From the NCBI RefSeq assembly GCF_000497445.1, contig NZ_CM002285.1, forward strand, positions 6,516,331-6,533,731: 17,401 nt of DNA, written 5' to 3'. Made by a program: the position numbers and the translations under genes. The first letter of the stretch is position 1, and each line of letters starts with the position of its first letter. The DNA is from Streptomyces roseochromogenus subsp. oscitans DS 12.976. Lineage in GTDB: Bacteria; Actinomycetota; Actinomycetes; Streptomycetales; Streptomycetaceae. The notes under the pieces are model-generated. The model saw only the letters and a program-made list of their open reading frames with translations, was not told the DNA's origin and ran no database searches. Positions 6,864 through 13,864 of the stretch are shown piece after piece.

Positions 6864-8029
6864 AGACCTCCCGCTCGAAGTCAACGTCACCCGCCGACGG
6901 TCCGCGCGACGCCGCTGCGGGAGCCAAGGCAGGAGAGGGGACGCTCCGTTCTACCCCTGAGACCCCGCCTGCTTCGAGCGGGACCCTGACCGGCCCGGTC
7001 ACCCCCACCGCTCGCCTGCTGCTGCCTGCCGGTGCCCCCGAGGACGTCTGGCGCGCTGCCCGGCAGGGCGGCATCGGCGGGTCGGACGTGGCCGCCATCC
7101 TCGGCATGGACGCCCACCGCGGACCGCTGCACGTGTGGCTGGAGAAGACCGGACAGGCGCCCGAACGGCGTGACGTCCGACTGGAGCGGTCCGCCCGACG
7201 CGGCCACCGCCTGGAGTCCCTCGTGGCGGAGTTCTTCGCCGAGGAGTCCGGCCTGACCGTGCTCGACTCGCCGGGCACCCTCCAGCACATCGACCACCCG
7301 CACTGGGTCGCCAACCCGGACCGGCTCACCGTCGCCCCCGACGGCCAGGCGCGCGACGAACTGGGCGTCCTGGAGTGCAAGACCCGCACCTGGCGCTCCG
7401 CCCGGATCGAGGGCTGGCACGGCGACCAGGCCCCCGACCGGCCCGCCATCCAGGCGCACTGGTACCTGACCGTCACCGGCTACCGGTACGCCTACGTCGC
7501 CGGGCTCATCGATGACGACCTGGAGTGGTGGCGGCTTGAGCGCGACGACGAGCTGTGCCAGATGCTCGCCAACGCCGTTGACCGGTTCTGGCACGACCAC
7601 GTGATGGCCGGCCTACCGCCGAAGCCGGACGGCACCGAGGCCACCGCAGAGCTGCTGGCCCGTATGTGGGTCGCCCGCGAAGAGGCCACGGTCGAGGTCG
7701 ACCCGGTCGAGACGATGCTGCTGAAGCAGCGGCGCCGCGAGCTGAAGGAACAGATCGGCACCCGCTTCGACGAGCTGACCGAGATCGAGAACCGGATGCG
7801 GCAGATCGCCGGTGACGCCGAGGTCGCCACGATCGGCGGCCGCCCGGCCTACACGTGGCGGCAGAACGGCCAGTTCGCCTCCGCCCGGTTCCGCGACGCC
7901 GAGCCGCAGCTCGCCGCCGAATACACCCGCCTGGTCCTGGCCGTCGACACCGAGCGGCTCGCCCAGGAGCACCCCGAGACGTATCGCAAGTACCGGGCCC
8001 GCGTGCTGCGCGTGCCCTCGGAAGGATGA
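6860..8029 (+). CDS. YqaJ-type viral recombinase / lambda-like exonuclease
   Basis: This protein of 389 residues belongs to the YqaJ/lambda exonuclease nuclease fold, which degrades one DNA strand from a double-strand end to give the single strand used by an annealing protein. Visible motifs in order are GIGGSDVAAILG (71-82), RGHRLE with E119, NPDR with D154, LECK with E172 and K174, and QAHWY with Q198: the complete set of metal-binding acids and the catalytic Lys. A helical segment follows (about 235-305) and a C-terminal part of unclear role. The first 50 residues are a Ser/Thr/Pro-rich extension absent from the usual core. RecT follows two bases after its stop, the classical synexp pairing. 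Confidence 0.92.
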   Translation: MKTSRSKSTSPADGPRDAAAGAKAGEGTLRSTPETPPASSGTLTGPVTPTARLLLPAGAPEDVWRAARQGGIGGSDVAAILGMDAHRGPLHVWLEKTGQAPERRDVRLERSARRGHRLESLVAEFFAEESGLTVLDSPGTLQHIDHPHWVANPDRLTVAPDGQARDELGVLECKTRTWRSARIEGWHGDQAPDRPAIQAHWYLTVTGYRYAYVAGLIDDDLEWWRLERDDELCQMLANAVDRFWHDHVMAGLPPKPDGTEATAELLARMWVAREEATVEVDPVETMLLKQRRRELKEQIGTRFDELTEIENRMRQIAGDAEVATIGGRPAYTWRQNGQFASARFRDAEPQLAAEYTRLVLAVDTERLAQEHPETYRKYRARVLRVPSEG

Positions 8030-8031
8030 CC

Positions 8032-8937
8032 ATGGCCGACCTCAAGGACCGTGTGAAGCAGGCCACCAGCGGCGCGGACGACCAGCAGCCGGAGCAGCAG
8101 CCGGTCACCGATCTCGCCGTCGGCGACACCGCGCGGCAGTGGCTCCAGCGCCGGACGACGTACTTCACCGACGCGCTGCCCCGGCACATTGACCAGGCGC
8201 ACTTCATGGCCGTCGCCCAGGCCGTGATGCCGAACCTGACGAAGTGCACCCCGGCGAGCATTCACACGTCGCTGCTCGCGTGCGCCCGGTTCGGGCTGGA
8301 GCCCGACGGGCGGCAGGCCGCGATCACCCCGTACGGGGACACCGCGACCTTCCAGCCGATGTACGAGGGCTACATCGAGCTGATGTACCGGCATCCGCGC
8401 ATCGACTCGGTGCACTTCGGCTGGATCCGGGAGAAGGACCAGTGGGACTACACGCCCACCGAGCCGAGCCCCCGCGACTTCTTCCACAAGCCGCGCATCG
8501 ACCTCACCGACGAAGAGCGAGGCCCGGTCATCTTGGCTTGGGCGTTCGCGTGGATCGACGGCCGCCGCTCCCAGGTGATCATCCTCAACCGGCAGCAGGC
8601 GACCCAGATCCGGGACAAGTACTCGAAGGCCTTCAAGAACGCCGAGCGGAAGAACACCCGCGACTCCGCCTGGCACACCGACTTCGACGCCATGTGGGCC
8701 AAGTCCTGCGTGCGTCGGCTCGTCAAGGTCGTGCCGACGTCCACCGAACTGACCGAGCTGATCCAGACCGACGACGACCTGGACGACACGCAGTCTGCGC
8801 CGCCCGTGATCCGGGGCACCGTGATCGCGCGCGACGAACAGCCCGACACCAGCGAGCAGCCGTCGGCGGCCTGGCCGAAGACGGCCCAGCCCGGCTCCGC
8901 CGCCCAGGACAACAGCGAGGCCGGTGAGCAGGCATGA
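8032..8937 (+). CDS. recT: RecT-family single-strand annealing protein
   Basis: This protein of 301 residues shows the RecT core: HTSLLACARFGLEPDGRQAA at 78-97, followed by ITPYGDTATFQPMYEGYIEL up to about residue 117, then AFAWIDGRRSQVII and the C-terminal helix WHTDFDAMWAKSCVRRLVK. RecT proteins coat resected single strands and promote annealing and strand invasion. Residues from about 250 are acidic, Pro/Gln/Ser-rich and probably disordered. The ATG at 8032 is chosen because GGAAGG lies six bases upstream; an ATG at 8026 touches that site. It forms a pair with the preceding exonuclease and overlaps the next gene (ATGA). Confidence 0.93.
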   Translation: MADLKDRVKQATSGADDQQPEQQPVTDLAVGDTARQWLQRRTTYFTDALPRHIDQAHFMAVAQAVMPNLTKCTPASIHTSLLACARFGLEPDGRQAAITPYGDTATFQPMYEGYIELMYRHPRIDSVHFGWIREKDQWDYTPTEPSPRDFFHKPRIDLTDEERGPVILAWAFAWIDGRRSQVIILNRQQATQIRDKYSKAFKNAERKNTRDSAWHTDFDAMWAKSCVRRLVKVVPTSTELTELIQTDDDLDDTQSAPPVIRGTVIARDEQPDTSEQPSAAWPKTAQPGSAAQDNSEAGEQA

Positions 8938-9296
8938 CCCCCGACGAACGCCGAGAGGCCGTCGTCCGCGACTTCACCCGGCGCGGCATCCGCACCGTCA
9001 CCCGCGAGCAGTACAGCCGACAGGGCATGCTCGACGCGGTCCGGGAGAACCGGCGCCGCCACCGGCACGACTCGAAGACCCAGTGGATCGAGCACGCGGC
9101 ACATCACGTGGCCGAGGAGATCGCCGCCGTCGTCGACGTGTCTCTCGACGACATCGCCACCGTGCTGCTGGCCGCCGGCGGGGTCGGTGGAGTCCTTGCC
9201 GAACTGCACGGGCTGCACGGCACCACGCTGGCCGGGGTGTTCCAGACGGCCGCTGACGACCTGGACCGGCGTGCGAACGGCGGCGTGCAGCTGTGA
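8934..9296 (+). CDS. Hypothetical protein within the recombination module
   Basis: This protein of 120 residues starts at an ATG overlapping the recT stop. It is almost all alpha-helical: a basic N-terminus (DERREAVVRDFTRRGIRT; RENRRRHRHDSK) and a more hydrophobic second half (VAEEIAAVVDVSLDDIATVL, then a Gly-rich turn). No domain is recognised. Lying between RecT and the RuvC-like nuclease and coupled to both, it is a candidate accessory recombination factor, which is inference from position only. Confidence 0.7.
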   Translation: MTPDERREAVVRDFTRRGIRTVTREQYSRQGMLDAVRENRRRHRHDSKTQWIEHAAHHVAEEIAAVVDVSLDDIATVLLAAGGVGGVLAELHGLHGTTLAGVFQTAADDLDRRANGGVQL

Positions 9297-9811
9297 GCGG
9301 GCACCGGGTGGTCGGTCTCGACCTGTCCATGACCGCGACCGGCGTGGCCCTGTGGGACGGCACGACGGTCACGGTGAAGCTCAAGGGAACTGGCGACCAA
9401 CGCCTGATCGGCCTCCGCGATGCCCTGGCGTACATGGTGGACGGCTCCGAGTTGGCCGTGATCGAGGACATGCCCGCGCGGCTCCAGGCCAACGCCGCGA
9501 AGGCCGTCGGCTTCGTCCACGGCACCGTGCGCACGCTGCTGTTGGACCTGCGGGTGCCGTACGCCGCCGTATCCCCGGCGACCCTCAAGGCCTACGCGAC
9601 CGGCAAGGGCAACGCCGACAAGACGGCCATGGCGATCGCGGCTCTGAAACGCGCGGGCCTGGAGTTCGGCGACGACAACGAGTGCGACGCCTGGTGGCTT
9701 CGCATGGCGGGCCTGGACTGGCTCGGCCGCCCTGAGTTCTCCCTGCCCGCCGCCCAGCGCGACCGGCTCATCAAGGCCACCTGGCCCGTCCCGAAGGGCA
9801 ACCCCTCGTGA
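9293..9811 (+). CDS. RuvC-like Holliday-junction nuclease
   Basis: This protein of 172 residues has an RNase H fold signature like RuvC: GLDLSMTATGVAL with Asp10 at the start, VIEDMPA with Glu58, SPATLKAYATGKGNADK with a conserved Lys, and DDNECDAWWL with Asp128 and Asp132. These provide the four acidic residues expected for two-metal cleavage. Length matches the RuvC family (about 170). Phages use such enzymes to resolve recombination intermediates. The start is a GTG overlapping the previous stop, and its own stop overlaps the next GTG. Confidence 0.88.
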   Translation: MSGHRVVGLDLSMTATGVALWDGTTVTVKLKGTGDQRLIGLRDALAYMVDGSELAVIEDMPARLQANAAKAVGFVHGTVRTLLLDLRVPYAAVSPATLKAYATGKGNADKTAMAIAALKRAGLEFGDDNECDAWWLRMAGLDWLGRPEFSLPAAQRDRLIKATWPVPKGNPS

Positions 9812-10320
9812 CACAGATGAAGTTCGACGCCAAGGTCAGCGCGTCGGCCCAGGAGGCGCTGGAGCCGCACGTGCGGCCGGTGTACGACCAGCCCGGTGCC
9901 CGGCGGCTGTTCCTCGGCGAGTTTGCTCACATCGAGCGGACCGAGCCCGCCCCGGGCACGGAGAAAGAGGCCTCCGTCAAGGTGCGCATCACGCACCTGG
10001 AGCTGCCGACCAAGGAGCAGGAGGACGCAGTCAGGGAGGCACTGCGCTTCCTCCACCTCCAGCGCACCGCACACGGCACGTTCGACGACGACGGCCAACT
10101 GGAGCTGTCCGACAGCACCCTGCGGCTCACCGGAGGAATGCTCGCCTTCATCGAGACCGCCCGTCTGCGCGCCGGCCTGGAGCACTGGCGCGAGTACGCC
10201 CGGCGGATCCTGCATGGCCCCGACCTCACGGTCACCGAGGTGCGGCACGAGATGCAGGCCCTCGCCGACGGCCTCACCGCCGTCCTCAACACCGCCCGCG
10301 ACCACGACAGCGACGCCTGA
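9808..10320 (+). CDS. Hypothetical protein
   Basis: This protein of 170 residues has a GTG start overlapping the RuvC-like stop (an ATG at 9817 is an alternative). No recognised domain. It has an alternating N-terminal half (ASVKVRITHLELPTKEQEDA) and a helical C-terminal half (TARLRAGLEHWREYARRILH; VTEVRHEMQALADGL). The position after the recombination module and before the initiator suggests a role in DNA metabolism. It is the last gene before a 47-base gap with a strong ribosome-binding site for the initiator. Confidence 0.7.
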   Translation: MTQMKFDAKVSASAQEALEPHVRPVYDQPGARRLFLGEFAHIERTEPAPGTEKEASVKVRITHLELPTKEQEDAVREALRFLHLQRTAHGTFDDDGQLELSDSTLRLTGGMLAFIETARLRAGLEHWREYARRILHGPDLTVTEVRHEMQALADGLTAVLNTARDHDSDA

Positions 10321-10367
10321 TCCCTGGCTGACCCCGCTCCGCCGCACCTCGAAGGGAGGTGACCCCC

Positions 10368-11648
10368 GTGCCTCAGCGCGTCCGTGTGCCGCTGCGCGTC
10401 GTCGTCGGCTTCTACAGCGACGCCGCCGTGTCCGTGTACACGAAGATCGCCGCCCTGGAGCGGCGCGAGACCGGCTGCGAGGCCGGGGTCACCTACCTCG
10501 CGGCGCTGCTGGGCATCTCCCAGTCCACCGTCGAGCGCGCCCTGACCCAGCTGATGCGCCCGGCCCCGGACGACGACATAGCCGAGGTCACCAGCTACCG
10601 GCGCACCCTGCCCGGCGGCACCGGCACGACGGCCGTACGGCGCGTGCGCGTCGTCGGCCGAGCCGAGCACGGCGCATGGGTGCCGACCCGGGCCGCCGAG
10701 GCCCTGAGCCCCCGGCAGCTGCGCGCGTACGCCGCTCTCTCCTACGCCACTGCCACCGGCCACCACATCACCCTCGCCGACCTCGGCAGGGTCCTGCGGC
10801 ACCGGTCCGGGAAGAAGGCCGGCGAACCCCTCGACCCGCGTTCCATCCGCCGCATCCTTCGGGCCCTGGAAGCCCTGGGCTGGATCAGCGTGGACCGGCG
10901 CGCCGGGTACCGCGGCCGCCACCTCTACACCGTGCACGACGAACCGGTGCAGGCGGCTTTGACTGCGGATCTTGATGACGGATCGGGTGCGGATCTTGGT
11001 GATGGTTCCCTCGCGTCTAAGGAACACCACCTGACTGACTCACCCGATGATCCGCCCCCCGATGCTTCTGCTATCCGCCGTAGGCGAGAGCAGGTAGTAG
11101 CGCGAGGGGCTGTGGAAAACCCGTCGCTGCCGCCCGCGTTCCGGCGCCCGTACGCGGGGCCGCAGCTGGCTCTCGCTCCGCGGATCTGGCGAGTCCTCGA
11201 ACCGGTGAAGGCGCTCGTGTCCGGCCTGTCGCCGTACGTCGTGCGGCGGCTGGCCCGGGAGATCGGCCGCCAGCTCGACGAGGGCCAGGAGCCCGAACGG
11301 CTCCGCGCACGCCTGGAGTTCCGGGTCCTGTCGACGCAGGACATCCGCGACCCGGGCCGGTGGCTGCTTGGCGCGGCCGTCGTCCGGCACGGCTGCGGGC
11401 TCGTCGACTGCGAGTCCGGGCGGATCTGGCGCACCGGCGCCGCCTGCGAGGTCTGCGCCGACCTGCGCGCGGCCGACGGGCACAGACCGCCCTCCGGGCC
11501 GCCCGGCCCGAGACGGCCCACGTACCCCCGGCCGCCCGGCCGCTGGCCCGAGTGCCAGTCCTGCGGCGCCCCGTCCCGCCAGCCACTGCCCGACCGCCTG
11601 TGCCGCCCCTGCCGACCGCCCGCCGACCTGCTGAGGAGCCTGCGATGA
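10368..11648 (+). CDS. Winged-helix replication initiator-like protein with C-terminal zinc ribbon
   Basis: This protein has 426 residues. Two winged-helix-like units are visible: about 15-95 (TYLAALLGISQSTVERALTQ) and about 113-190 (RSIRRILRALEALGWISVDR). An acidic, Asp/Ser/Pro-rich linker follows (about 196-236), then a helical region (about 268-340) and Cys motifs at C343, C348, C360 and C363, and C396, C399, C412 and C415, the last four a clear zinc ribbon. The layout resembles phage O-type and plasmid initiators, but the family match is inference; a transcription factor is possible. The GTG at 10368 is chosen because GGGAGGT lies at 10354-10360; a GTG at 10359 overlaps that site. Iteron-like repeats lie inside the linker-coding part. 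Confidence 0.72.
   Translation: MPQRVRVPLRVVVGFYSDAAVSVYTKIAALERRETGCEAGVTYLAALLGISQSTVERALTQLMRPAPDDDIAEVTSYRRTLPGGTGTTAVRRVRVVGRAEHGAWVPTRAAEALSPRQLRAYAALSYATATGHHITLADLGRVLRHRSGKKAGEPLDPRSIRRILRALEALGWISVDRRAGYRGRHLYTVHDEPVQAALTADLDDGSGADLGDGSLASKEHHLTDSPDDPPPDASAIRRRREQVVARGAVENPSLPPAFRRPYAGPQLALAPRIWRVLEPVKALVSGLSPYVVRRLAREIGRQLDEGQEPERLRARLEFRVLSTQDIRDPGRWLLGAAVVRHGCGLVDCESGRIWRTGAACEVCADLRAADGHRPPSGPPGPRRPTYPRPPGRWPECQSCGAPSRQPLPDRLCRPCRPPADLLRSLR
10964..11005 (+). repeat. Iteron-like direct repeats inside the initiator gene
   Basis: TGCGGATCTTGATGACGG (10964-10981) recurs as TGCGGATCTTGGTGATGG (10988-11005): 16 of 18 identical with a 24-base period. A partial inverted third copy (GGCGGATCATCG on the minus strand) lies at about 11045-11056. 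The stretch is clearly lower in GC than the rest of the gene. Phage lambda carries origin iterons inside its O gene, so an origin here is a reasonable inference. Confidence 0.45.
11111..11119 (-). other. DnaA-box-like sequence
   Basis: The minus strand reads TTTTCCACA, one base from the Streptomyces DnaA box TTGTCCACA. It lies about 105 bases past the iteron-like repeats. A single 8-of-9 match is expected by chance now and then, so this is supportive only in context. Confidence 0.25.
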
Positions 11649-11956
11649 GCGACGTGCCACGCCCGGCCACCGCGCAGCTGCTCGCGCTCGCGGAGGCCTC
11701 CCGACCGGACTGGTCCGTCGACCGGCTCCGCGACGTCCTCGCCCAAGTCCGCTTCCACGACGACATGAGCTTCGGCCGCCTGGTCGTTGCCGTCGCCCAG
11801 CTGATCGCGGATCCCGACGCTGAGCCGCCCGACCTGCTCGCCGCGCGGCCCGAGGCCTGGCGGCAGCGCCGGCACTCTCCCGGGCCCGAGACAGCACACC
11901 GAGGCGCTGCCGCTGTTCGCGCGGCCCTCAACACCCAAACCGACAGCACCATTTGA
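11645..11956 (+). CDS. Small hypothetical protein
   Basis: This protein of 103 residues starts at an ATG overlapping the initiator stop, with GAGGAG at 11633-11638. The first 65 residues form helices (TAQLLALAEASRPDWSVDRL; FGRLVVAVAQLIADP) and the tail is Arg/Pro/Ala-rich. No domain recognised. Immediate coupling to the initiator makes a replication accessory role, such as helicase loading, possible but unproven. Confidence 0.65.
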   Translation: MSDVPRPATAQLLALAEASRPDWSVDRLRDVLAQVRFHDDMSFGRLVVAVAQLIADPDAEPPDLLAARPEAWRQRRHSPGPETAHRGAAAVRAALNTQTDSTI

Positions 11957-11973
11957 TCCGAGAGGAGACGGCG

Positions 11974-12399
11974 ATGACCGCGACGACGCACATCGCCGCA
12001 CCAGCCAATGGCGCAGCACAGACCCGCCCGCTGACCGGCCTGCGTACTTGGTGGGCCGGCTTCACCCTCAAGCACTCCCACCGCGTCCAGGCGGCCACGT
12101 TCCAGCGGCTGCACGACAGCCTTCCCCTGGACGACCCTGACCGGTACGCCCTGGAGTCTCCGGCACTTGAGCGCGCTCTCCAGCGGCTGGCCGCCGACCA
12201 CCCGACCGAGGTCACTCCGGCCGACGGCGGCCCGGCCGCCCGCGACCGGGACCGCGAGCAACTGCTGCTCGCCACGTGTGACGCATGGTTCCGCGACGTT
12301 CACGGTCCCGAGCACCGCTGGTCGCCGCGAACCGTCGCCAACTACGAGCAGCTCCAGTTCGACGTCCGCTCCTGCTTCCACGCGGACGGCGCCGCATGA
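11974..12399 (+). CDS. Hypothetical protein
   Basis: This protein of 141 residues starts at the ATG at 11974, with AGAGGAG a few bases upstream. No recognised domain. It contains a Trp/Phe patch (RTWWAGFTLKHSHRVQAATF) and a helical, acidic middle part (ESPALERALQRLAADHP; RDREQLLLATCDAWFRDV). The end overlaps the next gene by four bases. Function unknown. Confidence 0.65.
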   Translation: MTATTHIAAPANGAAQTRPLTGLRTWWAGFTLKHSHRVQAATFQRLHDSLPLDDPDRYALESPALERALQRLAADHPTEVTPADGGPAARDRDREQLLLATCDAWFRDVHGPEHRWSPRTVANYEQLQFDVRSCFHADGAA

Positions 12400-12752
12400 A
12401 CACTGAGACGGCGCCCGAGCACACCGCCCAAGAGACCGCGCGGCTCGCCCTGCGGGACTCGCTGCGGCGCATCACCGGCCGCGCCGTCGCCGAGGTCAGG
12501 ATCACCCGCGTGCGGTGGGAGGACGGCTATCGCTGGTGCGCGATGGTGCTCACCGTCGACCGTCAGCCGCCCTTCGGTCACCACGAAGTGCCCCTGACCG
12601 AGGGCCACCAGCACCACACGATCGCTCTGCTGCTGAGGGACGCGTTCCCGCGCGCCAACTGGGCCACCGCCCAGGACTACGACGTCGAGACCGGGACCCT
12701 GCACGAGCACATCGTGCGGCTCCCCGAGTGCCTGCGAGGTAACGAGCCATGA
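12396..12752 (+). CDS. Hypothetical protein
   Basis: This protein of 118 residues starts at an ATG overlapping the previous stop. It has an N-terminal helix (TARLALRDSLRRITGRA), a beta-rich middle (AEVRITRVRWEDGYRWCAMV, LTVDRQPPFG) and a His-rich HHEVPLTEGHQHHT stretch at about residues 63-76 that might bind metal. No family recognised. Confidence 0.65.
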   Translation: MNTETAPEHTAQETARLALRDSLRRITGRAVAEVRITRVRWEDGYRWCAMVLTVDRQPPFGHHEVPLTEGHQHHTIALLLRDAFPRANWATAQDYDVETGTLHEHIVRLPECLRGNEP

Positions 12753-13084
12753 GGTACCCCCATCTGCTGGTCGCTGCGATGACCAGCTGCTTCTTCATCG
12801 GTGGATCGCTCGGCACGCTCGCCGGGGCGCTCGCCGCGACGCCGGTCCACGGAACCGTCGCCGTCATCGCGTGGACGCTCGTCGGCCTGGCGGTGGCCGT
12901 CGCCATTGCCGTGCTCGTCGACGTGGCTTACACGCGGATCAAGAAGCGCCTCGCCGCTCGCCGCGCAGAGTGCACCGCCCGAGACTTCCGTGCGTCCATC
13001 GAGGGCGGCCTGACCGAGTCCTTCGACACCTTCTCGCGTCGCCTCGACCAGTCCGGCCCGAAGGCTTCCGGGGGCTCGGAATGA
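12749..13084 (+). CDS. Small two-pass membrane protein
   Basis: This protein of 111 residues has two hydrophobic segments (about 5-30 and 36-60), followed by a strongly basic stretch (TRIKKRLAARRAE), which by the positive-inside rule puts the C-terminal 50 residues in the cytoplasm. The soluble tail is helical and polar. GAGGT precedes the ATG by eight bases. The next gene encodes a coiled-coil protein and overlaps it, so the two may form a membrane-linked pair. Confidence 0.7.
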   Translation: MRYPHLLVAAMTSCFFIGGSLGTLAGALAATPVHGTVAVIAWTLVGLAVAVAIAVLVDVAYTRIKKRLAARRAECTARDFRASIEGGLTESFDTFSRRLDQSGPKASGGSE

Positions 13085-13335
13085 CTGCCCCGGCCTTCAT
13101 CCGCCGCTGGCGCACCCGCCTCAGCGACGCCCAGACCAACCGGCTCCGCGCCCAGCTCGCCGCGGAGAGGGACCGCAGTCGGCGTCTGGAGCAGCGCCTC
13201 GCTGGCCTCCAGGCCGCGAACGAAGGCGCCTACCGCGCGCTGCGTGAGCACACCGGCGGCGCGCGCTTCGAGCCCACGCAGCCGGTGGGCAGCCAGCCCC
13301 GGGTCTCGCTCACGAAGGAGCAGGCCGGCGCCTGA
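13081..13335 (+). CDS. Small coiled-coil protein
   Basis: This protein of 84 residues starts at an ATG overlapping the membrane-protein stop. Residues 10-60 form a continuous Arg/Glu/Leu-rich heptad helix (LRAQLAAERDRSRRLEQRLA), then a short polar tail. No domain recognised. It is the last gene before a strong hairpin, so it probably ends the early operon. Confidence 0.65.
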   Translation: MTAPAFIRRWRTRLSDAQTNRLRAQLAAERDRSRRLEQRLAGLQAANEGAYRALREHTGGARFEPTQPVGSQPRVSLTKEQAGA

Positions 13336-13345
13336 CCTTGAGACT

Positions 13346-13383
13346 CCGCCCGCTGCCGGTGACACCGGCCCGGCGGCGGGCGG
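13346..13383 (+). terminator. 12-bp hairpin, probable terminator
   Basis: The arms at 13346-13357 (CCGCCCGCTGCC) and 13372-13383 (GGCGGCGGGCGG) pair over 12 bases with one G-U pair. The 14-base loop holds a small GGT/ACC pairing of its own. It starts 10 bases after the stop of the coiled-coil gene and ends before the ribosome-binding site of the 18-codon ORF. Confidence 0.65.
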
Positions 13384-13410
13384 CACCACCCCGGCAAGGA
13401 GATCCATCCC

Positions 13411-13467
13411 ATGAACGACGTCCCCGTCTGCCATCGCTGCAAGCGAGTCCACTGCATCTGCGGCTGA
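13411..13467 (+). CDS. 18-residue Cys-rich micro-ORF, putative zinc knuckle
   Basis: The ATG at 13411 opens 18 codons ending in TGA. AAGGAG lies at 13396-13401, nine bases upstream. The peptide MNDVPVCHRCKRVHCICG has four Cys (C7, C10, C15, C17) and two His (H8, H14), dense enough to bind a metal ion. It is too short for usual gene calling. It may be a functional micropeptide or an upstream leader ORF controlling the HU-like gene 34 bases downstream. That the ORF is translated is suggested only by the ribosome-binding site. Confidence 0.4.
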   Translation: MNDVPVCHRCKRVHCICG

Positions 13468-13501
13468 CCCCGGTCACCGCCTTCACTCTCTGGAGCCTCC
13501 C

Positions 13502-13861
13502 TTGAAGAAGCACGTCATCAACGACCGCCTGAGCACTACCCGGTTGATCCAGGTCGTGGCTGCCGAACTCGGCACCACCCCCGCCGCCGTACGCGAGACG
13601 GTGATGACCACCTTCGACGTGATCGCCCGCGCCAACGCCTCCGGCCACGACGTGGCAATCACCAACTTCGTCACGTTCGTCTCGCACCGCGTCCAGCGGA
13701 CCAAGCGCCGCAACCCGCAGACCGGTGAGATGTTCACCGCGCCCGCGCACCAGGTCGTCCGGCTGCGAGTCTCCGATCACCTCGCCGACGCCGTCCGCCG
13801 CCGCGACCGCACCGTCACCATCCGCAAGGCCCCCAAGGGCAGCCGGAAGCCTGCGGAGTGA
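13502..13861 (+). CDS. HU-family DNA-binding protein
   Basis: This protein of 119 residues has the HU/IHF fold: an N-terminal helical half (about 10-48) and the DNA-binding arm motif RRNPQTGE at 69-76, followed by a hydrophobic strand and a final helix. HU dimers bend and compact DNA. It is longer than typical HU (about 90) by a short basic C-terminal tail (RKAPKGSRKPAE) reminiscent of actinobacterial HupB/HupS, which carry longer basic tails. The start is TTG at 13502, preceded by GGAG (13492-13495). No closer ATG or GTG start was found. Confidence 0.9.
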   Translation: MKKHVINDRLSTTRLIQVVAAELGTTPAAVRETVMTTFDVIARANASGHDVAITNFVTFVSHRVQRTKRRNPQTGEMFTAPAHQVVRLRVSDHLADAVRRRDRTVTIRKAPKGSRKPAE

Positions 13862-13864
13862 GCC

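Noticed and set aside
8026..8031. ATG at 8026 as the recT start.
   Set aside because: It abuts the GGAAGG ribosome-binding site with no spacer; the ATG at 8032 is spaced correctly.
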